Origin: Numida meleagris
Lineage: Eukaryota > Chordata > Aves > Galliformes > Numididae
Assembly: GCF_002078875.1 (NCBI RefSeq)
Contig: NC_034421.1
Location: 9,692,256 to 9,756,255 of the forward strand
Reading direction: 5' to 3'
Length of the DNA stretch: 64,000 bases
A program made the translations under genes and the position numbers. Positions 47,866-61,500 of the stretch are shown here, one piece after another (position 1 is the first letter of the stretch; the number at the start of each line of letters is the position of its first letter). Under the pieces are notes generated by a model. It did not search any database. It was not told the DNA's origin and saw only the letters and a program-made list of their open reading frames with translations.

Positions 47866-50550
47866 TAGAAGAAACACTGGAAAGCAGCTAACTGAACAGT
47901 GTAAGTGGCATGAGAAGTTATTCCCCTCACTCCCGCAAACACTCTCTCCCATCTGAAAACAGCAATATTTTTTCTATTTTTTTTAAGCATGCAATGTTTC
48001 TAAGCAGAGAAAGTGCAAGAGAAAACCCCAGAAGGCTCTGATGCCCTTTTAACCCTCAGTTTCTAAGCTTATTGGCCTGAACTGGATTTTTATTGTGTTT
48101 AGAATGCTTATAAATCATGTCCAATTCACAGCTTTGCACACCGATCTTTGCTGGACAGATACAGGCTGGTCAGAGGCTGTGCTGGCAGCTTCTGCAGTGT
48201 GTTGCAGGCACAACCAGGAGGCGAACATCTCCATTTCTGTTAGCTGGAACACAGTTCAGATTGTGCCCAGCATGTCCTTCTCTTAATTGTGTCTGTCAAT
48301 TAAAGTGATGGTGCACCTAAAATAAAAATAATAAAAAAACTTGTCTTTTGGGTAGCAAGTTGACATCTTCACTTGGATGCAAGCCCAATTTTTTTTCACA
48401 TTGTTTTCAATTTATTTTGCAGAAAAAAAAATATCAATTTTTCATCAAAGGAGAAGCTTTCCAGTTTTTCTTCTCTCTGTGGTTCATACTTTTTCACATA
48501 AAAAGAGAAAACTATGAGAGAAGTTACCTATTTGAGAGAAAAATTATATCTCTGAATTTTTGATAAAAAGCACAAGTTCTTCATCATTCTTGTGGGCAGA
48601 TAATAACAGCTTGCAACCGGAACTCAAAGAAATGTTCAGTAGACATAAATTTTTAAACTTTTAATCTAGTGGTTGAATATTTTCTGACTGGTTCTGATTG
48701 ACAACACCATATAGTATTTGTAACTGAGAGTCTTCACACTGTTCTTTGACTTTTAAAATTACAACACATGTACCAATTCTTTTAGCTAATTTTGGACAAA
48801 TTACCAAACATGGTTGAGTTGGAGGAAAAAAGGGAAAGGTCAGTAGGTAGCATAACTTGTCTGTAATAAGTTCTTGCAGCCCTCTTGGATGGTTATTATG
48901 AAACATGAAGAGAAACTGCTGCACCACAGGTACAAGTTTATGCAAATGAATTTTAAAACAATTTAAATCCTTAACATGCTACTGTCTTTCCAAGACCATG
49001 ATGTTTTCTTGCTTTTCTTATGGCCTGCTCATCAAATCTGTCTATTCCATGCCTTCCAAAAGCTTTGAAAGCAGAATTAGGAAATGTAATACAACTGAAA
49101 TAACCATTTTTCAGATGGATGATCCTTGCTCCAGTCACATTTTAAAGGTATCATTGGAACTACAGCCTGTAGTTGTACTGACTTTAATGAAGAGGGAGTG
49201 AGGTTCTCCTCCTTCAAAATGTCCTCATAAGGTCTGAAAGCTTCAGGGATCATTTAGAATACTCAGCATTCACCAGTTACTGAATCTGAAACTTGTCAAT
49301 TGGAAAAATATCTTCCCAATTCTGCGTCACCTCCTATTACAATAAAAATTACAATCTGAGATAGGTATTTGCCTTTTTCTTTTTTTTAACAGAGTGTACT
49401 GAGTAGTGAATCCAATTCGCATCCCCACGTGTTGTTTCATTAAGATGAAGCGTTTAAGAAAATGACTGTATATTTTCATGAGATCTATAGGATAGTTATG
49501 AAAGAGACTTTTGTCGGTCTGTGAATGAGAAAATTATTGTGCCAGGTGGTCATTCCTTTAAGGATGTGATAAATCCAGATTGTGAATGTGTGAAGTAGGA
49601 TAAGAAATTAATATTTTAGATAACTCACTATCAATGGTACTTATAACTAATGGTCAGGAATATAAAGTAGCTCAGAGAACTGATTTAACTAGCTTCTGGA
49701 TGGCTCTGCTTTCTCACAAAGGTACTCTCTGGCCCATTTTTTTTTTCTTCAGTCATACATGGAGGATCATGTTTTATTACCTGCATACTTTGTGCTATAA
49801 AGTACTTTCAGAAATTAAAATTCTTTAGTTGAGATAATCACAACAGTTGACAATATTAGATGTTTTGATTGAAACAAATGTGATTTCTTCTCTCTTATTC
49901 TCCCCTCCTTGTTCTCTACTCTCTTTCTTCCTTCTTCCCTGTTTGGTACCAGATTTTTAAAGTTCACTAGTGATAGACCTACTGAATTTGTGGAGTTAAA
50001 CTGACATAGTTATGTTCTGGAGATCAGATGTTGTGTATATCAAAATTAAAATAAACTCAGAAACTGAAGACATGTAAGGAAGGTGAATTATTTAGTAACT
50101 TAAACATGATGGTGGATTAATACAACCTCTAGCTCATGAAGTATCTAATCTTCAAGATACAAAGTGAAAATGGCATCTATGCTTGCCTTACTTCTTTTAC
50201 TCCTTTTAAAGCATTTATTTGCTAGTATTGGAGATTATTAGGACTTAAGTCTGAGCCAGTGAGGATCTACTGCCCGTGTATAGGTAGGTATTTCTAACCA
50301 CATATATCTTTGGGTAAGCTTACAAGTCAAACTGGATCCATAACTACCTGGGAAAACAAGATATTTGCAATGCTCCAGAATGTCTATTTAGCTCTACCAA
50401 TTTTCTGAGTAGTACTAAAATATTGTACAAATATAAATACATTTTCCACAAAACCATCTGAAGAAGCTAATAGTGTGCATAATGTTTTTCTTTCTGATAT
50501 ATATATATTTTTTAAAAAAAACCAACAATGCTAAATAGTTTTGCCTGCTG

Positions 50551-50570
50551 GTTGACTGAATTCAGTCAAC
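50551..50570. repeat. Perfect 20-bp palindrome
   Basis: GTTGACTGAATTCAGTCAAC equals its own reverse complement with no spacer and centres on an EcoRI-type GAATTC. It resembles no annotated element I know. The context is AT-rich intron. Confidence 0.9.
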
Positions 50571-53500
50571 TTGTGAAATAATAGCTTCATTTAATTTGGA
50601 ATCTGATGGCTGGGGTAGTTTAATTTCGATTTACATTATGATGCTTTCTTTTGGACTTCATTCTAATACCACTTTCAGTACTCATTCTAATATTTGTTTA
50701 GTATTACACTACGAGTGCAATGATTTTGAAGTGATGTTACAACTGTAGTCACCCAAGCTAGGAATTAGAAAGCTTATTTGCATCTGGCCAAGTGCTATTT
50801 GTACCAAAAGACTGTGGAGATAGGAAGACATTTGAATTTTCAGTTTGATCCAAGTGTATTTTTCTGAGTATCTGTTCACTCAGAGATCAATCCTGAAATC
50901 TAATAGCTTAAAAGAAATGCATTCATGACTCCTGAATCTTTCCTGCTTTTACTGCTAGCACTACTGCTGAAGTGAGCAGTCTGTAGACTCTGGACCACAA
51001 AGTGCCACCAGGCTGGTAGTGTGGTGATAAGGGCTGCCTGTGACATCTCCATTTGTGGCAGGATTTTCTGGCATCAGTTTTTCTCATGGCTGATCCCTAT
51101 TTCCCCATCACTTACCATTCTTTCAGGAAATAGAGTTGTTGTCACATCCTTGTATTTTTTCCATGTGTTGAGAAGTCAAAATAAATAATGGTCTGGGTAG
51201 GACTTAATGCACTGTTCTAGAGGACTCCACGGGATGAGGTTGGTTCTCTCAGGTTTGGATGAAGAAGAAAATAATAAAATTGGAATTTAGATGGTTATTA
51301 AGATCTGAGAAAGCACTCACTGAAATGTCTGTGGAAACTAATACCCCAATAGTTTCACGTTATTTATAAACAGAAACAGAAAACATCATGTCCTGTAAAG
51401 CTGGGTCACATCATCAGGATCTTCATGGCTGTAAATAAATGTTGATCACTAACAGCTTATCCAGAACAACTTGCGTCTAGGAAAAATATGGTTTATAGTC
51501 ATTTATTTCTAGTTCCATTACTTAATATCTGAATGCTCTTCTGATTTGTTTTTTTTTTTTTTATTTTAAAAAGATTACCCTCTGTGTCTGTATTACTTTT
51601 TTTTCTTAGATAATGCAATTATCTACCTAATGTCTTTAATATTTCAAAGAACCTGAAAATAAATGAACAGGTTAAAGAAACTATATGCCACCTAACTCCT
51701 CTTCCTTTGAGAGGAAGCTATTCTAAGTTTTAATACTCGTTTGATTTGAGGATGAGATCAGGTGCTTGGTGAAATGTGCTGAATTCATCCTTCATTATGC
51801 TGTTATAACTGGGACAAAACCTTTAATCTAAAAATATATTCCCCTACTTGACTTTTCAAATTTTGTGTTTTTATAAACCGATGCTTTGCAAGCACTTCAT
51901 TGCTTGGCTGCAGAGACCTGAAATGGGACACAATATTCCACTGCTTGAAGTAATCATAAAGGCATGCATCATTTTCCATTATTTTGTTACTAAGGGAAAT
52001 GCTATAGAGATGAGGAAGGCAGGTGGGTGGAAGACAGGGAACGTGTACTCCTGAGAGTGTGGGGAGAAAATGCCTGCTCAGGTAACTACGGGCATGTTGC
52101 ACTGGCAAGTTCACAGCCTGAGATTCCGTGGCAGGTGAGGTAGAGCCCCCATGATCTCTCAGGTTGTGCAGCATGGTGCTAATGTCTTCAAGAGCCTGCT
52201 CTTTTGAGTTTTGTGCCTGTGTTTTCTGTGTGAAGATTGAAGTGAGGACAGTGAGATACATTCCCCGCTAATGAGTTCATCATTTAAGTGGATAAAACTT
52301 TGCTAACCTGCTTTGTGGTGGGAAGTGGCTGTTAAATTAGCTCCTATTGAATCAGTAATGTCAGGATGTCAAGGAATCCATCCAGCGTATGTGAATTTAA
52401 GATCTGCGCAGAGCTACTGAATATGTGCTGTAGGATAAAGTCTCTGTGGGTGATGAAGTGCCATCAGATAGCCTGAAATGCTTTTTTCTTTGTCAAAACT
52501 GGGTAGAGGAAATCATCAGTCCTTCATGCTAAAGGTTAAATATCTCCTTCTGTAGCTCCAGTAATGTCAAAATGTCATGTTAGAGCACTTTTATTGAAGC
52601 CTCCTCTTTAGAGCAGCATTCCTTTCCCTGATTGCTGTGCCACTACATGGTGACCTTTTGGCATTAGACTCCCGGACACAGTTTTAGAGATGCACAAATG
52701 AGGTTGTGTCTCTCACTGTGCTCTCTTGACATACTTCCTTTTATCCCTTCAGTGGATTTAAAAATAAAAAAATAGAAAGAGTGTAAATATATCATATATT
52801 GCAACCAGTGTTTTTGCACTTGCAAAGTGCACTGGCTGCCTTCCCAACGGTGGTATTTATGATCTCTAAAATATATGCTCATGTTTGGTCCTGCCTTAAG
52901 CAGCTATGAGTTTTTTTTTCCTAATATCAAATGATAAATGCTATTTTGATACTTACAAATGAATCTATTTTGCAGATGATGTGATTTTTTCTTAAAAGCA
53001 AAAAGCTGGAAAGTGGTGTTCTTTTGCAGAATGCTTTGAAAATGAGCTCTATATCTAAAATCATTTTTACGAGACAGAGCTTAAATAAGTGTTCTTGGTG
53101 ATGAGGAGAATGAGAAGGAAGAGTACAGGTGATGTTGAAAGTATTGTTTTGAGGATTCACTGACTTGTAGTCTGATTCTTGTAACAAGAAGGTAATTCTA
53201 AATACTGTCCTTAGGAAGAATAGGACTGGAGCCTTAGTAAGTAGGTATCACACTCCCTTCGTAATAAACTTTTCAGAATAAACTAAAAGGTGCATATTTA
53301 GGTTAAAAGACACTTCATCAAAAATAATGTTGAAAAATCATTGAGAAACAGCTGTCTACAGCAAAATACAGTGCACTCTAATTGCTGTGATTCATGTATT
53401 CTGTGTGTTCTGTTCTTATGTAAGTCAAATCTGTGTTAGTAACTATACACAGATTTTCTGTGGCCATGAAAAGAACGTATTTGGAGTGTTAAAAAACATA

Positions 53501-55479
53501 AGGAAATGAAAGTGAGAAAAATTGATTCTGAAGTTAATGTCCTGAATCTGACAGGTGAACTCTTCTGTTTTAGCAGGAAATTATTTTTGCTGTAGATATT
53601 GTATGTCTGGATTTACTATTTTCTGCATTATTTGAAAACCGGAAAGTGACTTCAGTCTTGCTCCAGTTCCACTGATTCTCAATGGAAACACAGTATTATT
53701 CATTCCATAGACTTCTGTGAATGACAATAAAGAAGAATAAAGAAAAAAGCAGGACTGTATAAAAGCATCCGTCTTATTTTCTGAATGCTGCAACACAGGT
53801 CATAGTAGGACACAAAGTAATTGAAAGAGGTTGATTTCTGGTGCGCTTGATTACTGCTCTCTGTCTGCAGAACTACTGAACAGATTGTCATTTTAGATTA
53901 TTCCATTTTCTTTCCATCACAAAAACAAAATCCCTGAAGGATCGTGTAGTTGGCTAAGGAAGCAAAATAACATTTTCCAAATGAATGATACTTTTATTCT
54001 TGAGAAAGAAGCCGTAACTAATAAAGAGGCATTTTCCTAATCCTGCTTTTCAATTTCCATCACATGAATTTGGTGAAAAGTGTGTGCAAATGGAAAATGA
54101 CTCACAGTGGAAAGCTGTTTTCAGTTTTTCAGAAATTATTCTTCTGTACCTTTTCATCTAACTTGAATTTCTTTGCCCAGGCATTTTTTGAATGTGTACA
54201 GTGGTACTTTAGAGAATGGGTTTTTGCAGTAGCTATTCTGATTTTTCAACTCTCATACTTCTTGGTGACTCATAAATGTTTAGGTACAAGACTGTCCGCA
54301 TTTCTTCTTCACGGATCTCACCCTTCAAATTATTGCATTCAGTAATATTCTGGGTTATTTTAGAACTATTCCAATTCATAATTTTCTAACACGTGCAGTT
54401 CTCTTATGCTGTATGAGCTAAAATTCTCCCCACCTCCCAGTCTTCTCTGTATTTGGTAGGTAATGAAGGACACTTGCCTTTGTAGACTTTCTTATTCCAA
54501 TATGTTTATTTTCTCTCTTATTCAGGATTATTGCAGTAGTTCAGAGGAAGTCTACAAACCTGCCAATTGCTCTGATGACTGGTCATAAGACTGTAGTCCT
54601 GTTCCTCTGCGTTCATCAGAGAAGCCTGGCATGCTTGGCTAGTCCATGGCAGCTATAAATCTTTGTTCTTGGTGCATTCTGGTTTCTATTGTTCTCTTCC
54701 ATCTTTCTTCTAATTCTTAGCAGTTTATTTAAACCTACACATTGTGACAAAGCTTTTCGCCCCCTGAAGCGGCTGCACTGAAATTACACGTTAATTAATT
54801 CATCTTTACCTGACTGAGGTTTGTGTGAGTCTCTGAGTCTTTCAGGCTTTTTGTCTTATCCTGGAGCTTATGCTCACTGCCACCCTGCAAACAACTGGGA
54901 AAGAGTCACATTTTTGGACTTGCCTAGATTTTGCTGCATCTGTTTTCATAACCTCTTCTTGAGGAACATTTAAAGTTGTTTGAAAATTCTTCCAAAGTCA
55001 GTGTGTCAGGAAATCTACCTTCTCATGATGGAAGAGGCTGTTTGCCCTCACACAGAGTTTCATTTGTGGCTTACTCCCTGCCCATGCTCCAGGGGCACAT
55101 TGCGTTCTGAAGCTGTGCTTTGCAAGGAAAAGTGCTTCTGTAATCAGTATGTGGTGAAGAGATAATTAAGCCTTGAGAGGTTATAAGATTTATGTTGGAA
55201 ATTGAGAAAATATATTCTGAATATGAACTTGTATTTGTTGAAAGCAAGACTTTTTCAGAGCAATCAATTTTTTGATTTACAGCTCAGGAATTGGGCAGCA
55301 GTGCAGAAGCCTTCAGCCCTCAGCCTCTGTCAGAAAAGTGCCTCATGTTTTTAAATCGGTTTACATAATGGTATTTTTTGTGACCTTCTAGACATAGCAG
55401 GGAGAAAGTCCCCCAAGGTAGAGCTGTCTGTGCGTTCAGAGCCTCATTCCTCACTGTGCACCCACTGCAACTGATGCCA

Positions 55480-55778
55480 TGCTGCACGGGGAAGCTGGGA
55501 AGGGTCTGCAGCCAGTGAGTGACATCAAGTTGTGCCAGGGGAGATTTAGGCTGGACATTAGGAAATTCTACTTTTCTGAAAGAGTGGTCAGGTGCTGGAA
55601 TGGGCTGCCCAGGGAGGTGGTTGAGTCACTGTCCCTGGAGGTGTTCAAGAAACGTTTAGATGTGGTGTTGAGAGACATGGTTTAGTGGGGTTATTGGTGG
55701 TAGGTGGATGGTTGGACTGGATGGTCTTGTAGGTCTTTTCCAACCTAGCTAATTCTATGATTTTATGATTCTATGATT
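55480..55778 (+). mobile_element. CR1 LINE, 3' ~300 bp
   Basis: The sense-strand CR1 tail includes the ORF2 end: a [24 protein letters not shown] peptide, then [20 protein letters not shown]. It then has GGTTGGACTGGATGGTCTTG, AGGTCTTTTCCAACCTAGC and the diagnostic ATTCTATGATTTTATGATTC tail. The reading frame 55479-55685 is still open for 68 codons, so this is a fairly young copy, but it is 5'-truncated and inactive. Confidence 0.92.
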
Positions 55779-55991
55779 GTACTATGCCTTTCTGTCCCAA
55801 CATGTTGCTAGACTGCTGGATAAGAAGGCAAGCTGCCTATAAAGAGAGTGATTTCTAAGGTAGCACAAGGCTTTGCCTTGAAGTCCTTAGCAAAGATATC
55901 TTTTTCCTCTATATTTTTAACTGTGTCTGGAAGAAGAGCTGACAATATTTTCTCAGTGTTTACTTGCATGGATTTCATAGGCTTACATTGC

Positions 55992-56040
55992 AAAAACAAA
56001 AAAACAAAACAAAACAAAAAAAACAATAAATCCAAAAATA
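55992..56040 (+). repeat. A-rich (AAAAC)n-like low complexity
   Basis: A run of AAAAC and AAAAAAC units is followed by AATAAATCCAAAAATAA. This is simple sequence, about 215 bp after the CR1 tail. Confidence 0.8.
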
Positions 56041-56044
56041 AACA

Positions 56045-56194
56045 GGTGCCAAACTTCAGAGCGTGTTGTAATTATGGCAGGAGGGCTGCTGCGGGTGCCC
56101 ACCAGGAGGAGTGCGGCCTGCTGGTACTCGGCCTGATCCCCAGGCATCGCTGGGCGGGAGATGTCGTTCTTCTCCACAAATAACTGCAGGGCTC
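56045..56194 (-). other. GC-rich open block on minus strand, unassigned
   Basis: This roughly 150-bp patch is much richer in G+C than its AT-rich surroundings. On the minus strand it is open and reads FVEKNDISRPAMPGDQAEYQ, then QAALLLVGTRSSPPA. It is preceded on that strand by TTTCATGCTTTCAG, which looks like a splice acceptor. I do not recognise a family. It could be an exon of an antisense transcript, a fragment of a retrocopy or transposable element, or a chance open frame in GC-rich DNA. No donor or poly(A) signal was convincingly placed. Confidence 0.3.
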
Positions 56195-58385
56195 TGAAAG
56201 CATGAAATCAAAGTATGGTCATTGTCTGCTGCAGATTAGGAATGTTAAGAATGTTAAGAAGTATCTTGAGGATGTGGCAGACATATTTTCTTCATTCTTT
56301 CCCTTGTGTGCCTACCCAAAGGGCTGGCCTTGTTTTTAGGCCTCAGGCATGGCAGTGCCCCAGCACCTGCTTTCCAGCCAGCCCACTTCTGTTGCCCTTG
56401 GCTGTAGGCTGCCATGTCTCATTTCTAGGCTGAGGTTGTGACATACCACCTTCCAGATACTTAACAATTGTTTTCTCCATATTGTTACCCATTTTAAAGA
56501 AGGAGCAGTCAGATTTTTAACATTAATGGACTTGAACTGAGGATTAAGTCAACTGAGTTTTAGAGGAGAATGGAAAAACAAAGGAAATGATGGCCCAGCT
56601 ATTTCTTCTAGTGGTGGCATGAGCCACCTGTTGTTTCTCCACATTAACTACTTCATTAAATTTGATTTGATGACTTGGATGGTGACTGTTGGGTGGATAT
56701 CCTTGAAGGGGAGCAATAAAGTGCAAAAAGAAGTGAGAGAAACTTTGGTCTTCACTTATTCACAGCACCCAGCCACCTCACTCTTCTCAGGTATAACAGG
56801 AGACAGATACATTTTTTTTTTTTTCTCCAGTATCAAAGTTTTGCTATCTGATCTGGAAAAGTTAGGCTTCTGTATCACTCTGTTGATTAAGTATTTAAGA
56901 ACAAACATTGAATTATGTGGTGTATAGAAGTATTTTTTCTCTGTTAGTAGCCAAAATCTGGTATGCCTCAAACTTGTTCTGATCTGGGAATATAAATGAA
57001 AAGCTTTATCAGTGAAAAACAGCTTAAGGTAAGCAACAAGTATGACTTCAAAACTTCAGCGGCCATGGAATTCACAACTGGTACAGACTATGTATGGATA
57101 TAACATAACTGAAGTTGATGCCCTTGTATGTGTTTGTGACACAGTGAATTTATTTTTACAATTCCCTTTCCATGAAGACAGGTCCCAACTGCTTATAAAC
57201 ACCATTCTGCCAGCCTCTGTCACTTGCATCCCTTCAGAAAATTTCAGCAGTGCGCCATAGCAATGTATTGCAGCTCTTGAGAGGCAGAGCACAGTGAGCA
57301 GTGCCTGGGAGCTGCAGTGCCAGGAGGGCAGATGGGTGATGAGCCTTCATCCTACAGCTGTGCCACCAGCTGTGTGCTGTGTCCTCCCCACTCCCCTGAC
57401 TCCTATGGGATGTTTAAAAGGAGAAGAAGGAAGTTATAACTTAGTGCATAATTTAGGTGGATTTTGAGCAGATATGCTATTTTTTTCTTGTTGCCTTGTC
57501 TGCATATATGTGGACTTTTATTGGCTTCATCTGCGAAATAGCCATGCCCGGTTTTGCCTAACTATTGCTTTGTATTGCTTCTTAAAAATTATCCCTGAAA
57601 GATACCTTCTCTTTTCCTTTCCTTATCGATTTTCTCTTTCCCTCAGTTTTGTTGTGTTAGCCATATACCTTAAAGAATAGGATCGTTCTATTCTTAGATT
57701 GTAGGTAGATACACTGAAAGACTTGATTTTTTTCCACATGTTCCTTTATTCCTGCTGTGTTTCAGGTACACAAGTAATATATTTGGAAATTCAAATGATA
57801 AATAAATATTTCCTGTAATTTTAAAGTATAATTTAATAGCTGTACCAGATATGTTTCAATTCCTTCCTCTGTTTTAGCAAGGACTTGATTTCCACCTCAT
57901 TGTTTATTTTTGGAAAGAAAGGTAAAGATAAGAACGTGTAGGGAAAACTGGTTAAGCCACATTTTCAGTCTTATTCATTATATAACAAATACATTAAATA
58001 GTTCTTGTAAATTTTATTCTAAATTCTCTGTCATCATTTCTGTTGCATTTGGAGATCATTTTACATCTCAGTATCTTTATGATCAGTGTTGAGATGCAAA
58101 GATACAAAGATAATAGGGCAAGACATTCTGTAGCTTGCTTTCTCCTGCTCTCAGTATTTTCTAACAGCATCCCTTAAAATAGAAATGCAAAACTATGTGT
58201 CCTACTTTCCCCTCACTAAAATAGATGTCTTTTGTTAATTTTAGATACAGCAGAGCAGGATATGTAATTAATGATATCAAAGAACCCATATGATATTCAA
58301 CAGGGTCCTAACATCAAGGACAAAAGAAGTCTGACAACAGCTGTCCCTAATGATTTGGTTTGTAAAATGTTTTCTTTTATTTCAG

Positions 58386-58573
58386 GAAGTTGGATGCTTT
58401 CATCTATGATGCAGCGGTGCTGAATTACAAGGCTGGAAGAGATGAAGGCTGCAAACTTGTCACAATAGGCAGTGGATACATCTTTGCCACTACAGGCTAT
58501 GGAATAGCACTTCAGAAAGGATCACCTTGGAAGAGACAAATTGATCTAGCCCTTCTTCAATTTGTTGGAGATG
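58386..58573 (+). CDS. GRIN2A: GRIN2A exon, S2 distal part (residues 723-786)
   Basis: This 188-bp exon completes Gly723, then Lys-Leu-Asp-Ala-Phe-Ile-Tyr-Asp. It ends one base into a Gly codon after FVGD, before GTAGGG. Asp731 (58408-58410), which binds the glutamate amino group in GluN2 subunits, is intact. Cys745 in GRDEGCKL is present. Its disulfide partner would be in the next exon, outside the window. The [20 protein letters not shown] segment is the GluN2A form of this loop. The next expected exon (end of S2 and M4) was not found before 64000. Confidence 0.97.
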
Positions 58574-61500
58574 GTAGGGACCAGTCTTTATTCTTTCCTT
58601 TTTTCTGTACATGCGAGGTTAATTCAGTTTTAATAGCTCTGAAACTTTCACTGATCTTCTCTTATAGTCTTTACAGAAAAAAAAAAAAAAACATTGTAAA
58701 CAAATGAGTAAAATACTTCTCAGTCCTTTGACAGGAATTCTCTTCTACTCTGTTTTAACTCACCTCACTGCCTAGGACACTTGCATCTGTTTTCAGAAAG
58801 AGTTTCTGTATGCATCACAAAATAATGTTGGCTTCAATCTTAAAAGGCATTTCTAAACTTATTTATTTTCTTTTATTTTTTTGCCTATGAGCAATCCCTG
58901 AGGATTTTGTACTTTGTAGACAAGTTATGTTTCAGCGTGGCCAAGTTAGTTCATCTATGCCTGTCTTGTAGGTGGAGAAACTTATGTGATTATTCTCATT
59001 GACAAGGTCTTTGAGGTCTTCCTTATGGCAGAAGAGAGAAAGACTGGCTAAAACTGTGACTGACTGTAACTTGTCTAAAATCCTTAAAGGCTATAACTGA
59101 CTAAAATCCTCTCTCAGATCAGTGTAGTGCATGTTACATTATGATTTTGAGTCTTTTACATAGATACATATGTTAACGTTACATTTCTTTGACAGTGAAA
59201 TAGAGGGTTTCATAGGAAAAGAAATGCACGCTTAAGGTTACTAATAGCATGTCACAGAGTAATTTTTTTATTATAGGACAGTTTAAATTGTCAAGTGCAG
59301 GACCTTAGCATTGTGGCCTTCTGTTCAATTAAAGAAACAAACAACAACAAATCCTTAGTCATTTTCAAACTGGGGATAGTGAGTGTGTTAGTATTCCAGC
59401 ATATGGATTTTGTTTCTATTGTAATACTAAATCTCTGGAAGAGACGTAGTCATCATTACTGATGGATTTTGTCTGGTTTATAAGGAGAAATACTAGTGTC
59501 ACCATTATTGATCTGTTGGATTTAGAGAGGCTTATGGAATAAACATTGCTTACTTCTTCGAAGTAATGAATATATCACCCACACTGACTAGGTTTCAAGT
59601 AAAGAAATATACTTTTATGCAGTAGGAATTCACTGGCTAAAGTCTTATTTCTGAATATTTTGTGAATATAGTATTTTTCTATTTTTGTAATGGTAATAAG
59701 AAGTATTAGATGCTGTAATTCTGACCCTTTGCAATAGGGAGACTGAATCAGAGAATTGAAATTATTTGTCTCAAATTAAGGAGAAAAAGCTGGCACAGCC
59801 TGGAAGAGGATCTGACGTATTTCTCAGTCATGGGCAAACCCCTCTAGATGTTGCCAGAGCATCACTGTGACTGTTGTTCTTTTCACCTTGCATTTTCTTC
59901 CTGCTGACTCTTTTGTTATTTTTGATACTACCTCATCCAACAAAATAAATGAAATGCCAGGGAAAGAAAATAAATTAAATAGAAGGGAAATTATTTGAAG
60001 CTGTTCCACTAAAAAAAAATCCTAAAAATATTTATTATTATTTATACGTATGAATTTCTCTCCTAGTATCAGGGAGAAAACAAAATGGGTGGGAGGGAAG
60101 AGGGAAAAATCTTATCGTGTATTTATGCTTTGACCTGTGAACTCACATAGCAACGCTTATTTCCCTAAACCATTTTTAGTAGCTGAAAATAAAGCAATGA
60201 GTTGTCTATGAAACTTGATATTAAAGGTTCTATATAAATAATTTGCAGAGTAGCATTTGATACATACTTCAGCTTGTCGTGAATGAAAGCTTGTCATGAA
60301 AGTATTGCTCCCATGTTCATCAATGTTTAGATTACTTCAAAAGACAAGCAGAGGCTTTGTATGCACAAGCCACAGAGATTATGAAGGGGGCATTTTTTCA
60401 GTGGTATTTTTCAATACCTTTAGAAAGTATTCTGAACAGCCCATGAATGCTACAGTGATCACTTTCTCTTTTAACAAATCTCTAAACTTGTTCAGAAAAT
60501 TGTTTGGGCACTATGTAAGAGGATAGCGGTTGGTCATACATGATGGGAAGGAATAGGTATGTTTCCTTTAGTCCTGTAATTGTTTTCTGTCTCATCTCAT
60601 TTTACTGCGTCATAGATCTGGATGATAATTTGCAGAATAAATATATATATATATAAATACAAAGAATAATGTTGAGGGTGAAAGTTCTTCTACTGCTTTG
60701 TAAAGTACATTGTACATGAACTGGAACAAAACACCAGGAAATTAAATGTAAAGAATTATTGCCTACAACTATCATGACCTGATATTTGTAAGCAAGGTCT
60801 AAATTGTTTGATGAACAATCTTTTTGCTATGAACTTATATAACTCTGTTTTGATGAATCAGAAGGGATGAATCCAGAGTTCAGGCCAACAACATTTTGCT
60901 GTATCACTAAAAATCTCTTTGAAGTTTTCCAGACTAAAAGCAAATATGTCTGGGTGGAAAGTTTCATCTTAGCATGAAACTCCTGGGAAATCCACACTGA
61001 AGTCTGAATGAGGTTGGTTAAGTAAATAAGCATGCAAAATGAAAATAGAAATACTTCTTTCATATGTGTTGTCTCCGCTGATTTTATTATGCCTATAAAA
61101 CAACAAAGTGACAGCAGTATTGAATCATTATTTGGTGTATGGAATAGAATATTCATCTCTATGGAACAGTTTCAGTGAATGACTGTAAATCTGATGAGTT
61201 TCATAAATGTAAGAAAAAATCCTAATTCGTTGAAAAGACACAATTTATTGATATGATTGCTATATTAATGAGTGAAAGAGAGAACCTTTTGGATGATACT
61301 TGCTAGACATTTGGATAAGACCAAGTAATTTGTTTAAGATTTGTTTGAAAGATTACACTGATATAAAGAATGATTTAGTTTCTTTTTTACATTTGCACTG
61401 TTTTGAGATCTTGAAATGTGTTTTTAGAACTTTCCATTTCCTATGTATGTCGTTCCACTGTGGTTTCTTCATGGGATGTTTTTTTATTTTTTTTTATTTT

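Noticed and set aside
51549..51562. T14 run as the poly(A) tail of a minus-strand processed retrocopy
   Set aside because: The sequence to its right gives no recognisable cDNA-like protein, and processed retrocopies are rare in birds. A plain homopolymer is simpler.
51803..52261. 152-codon open frame on the minus strand, the longest outside GRIN2A
   Set aside because: No recognisable domain, motif, promoter or splice context, and no base-composition shift. This length is expected by chance in a 64-kb window.
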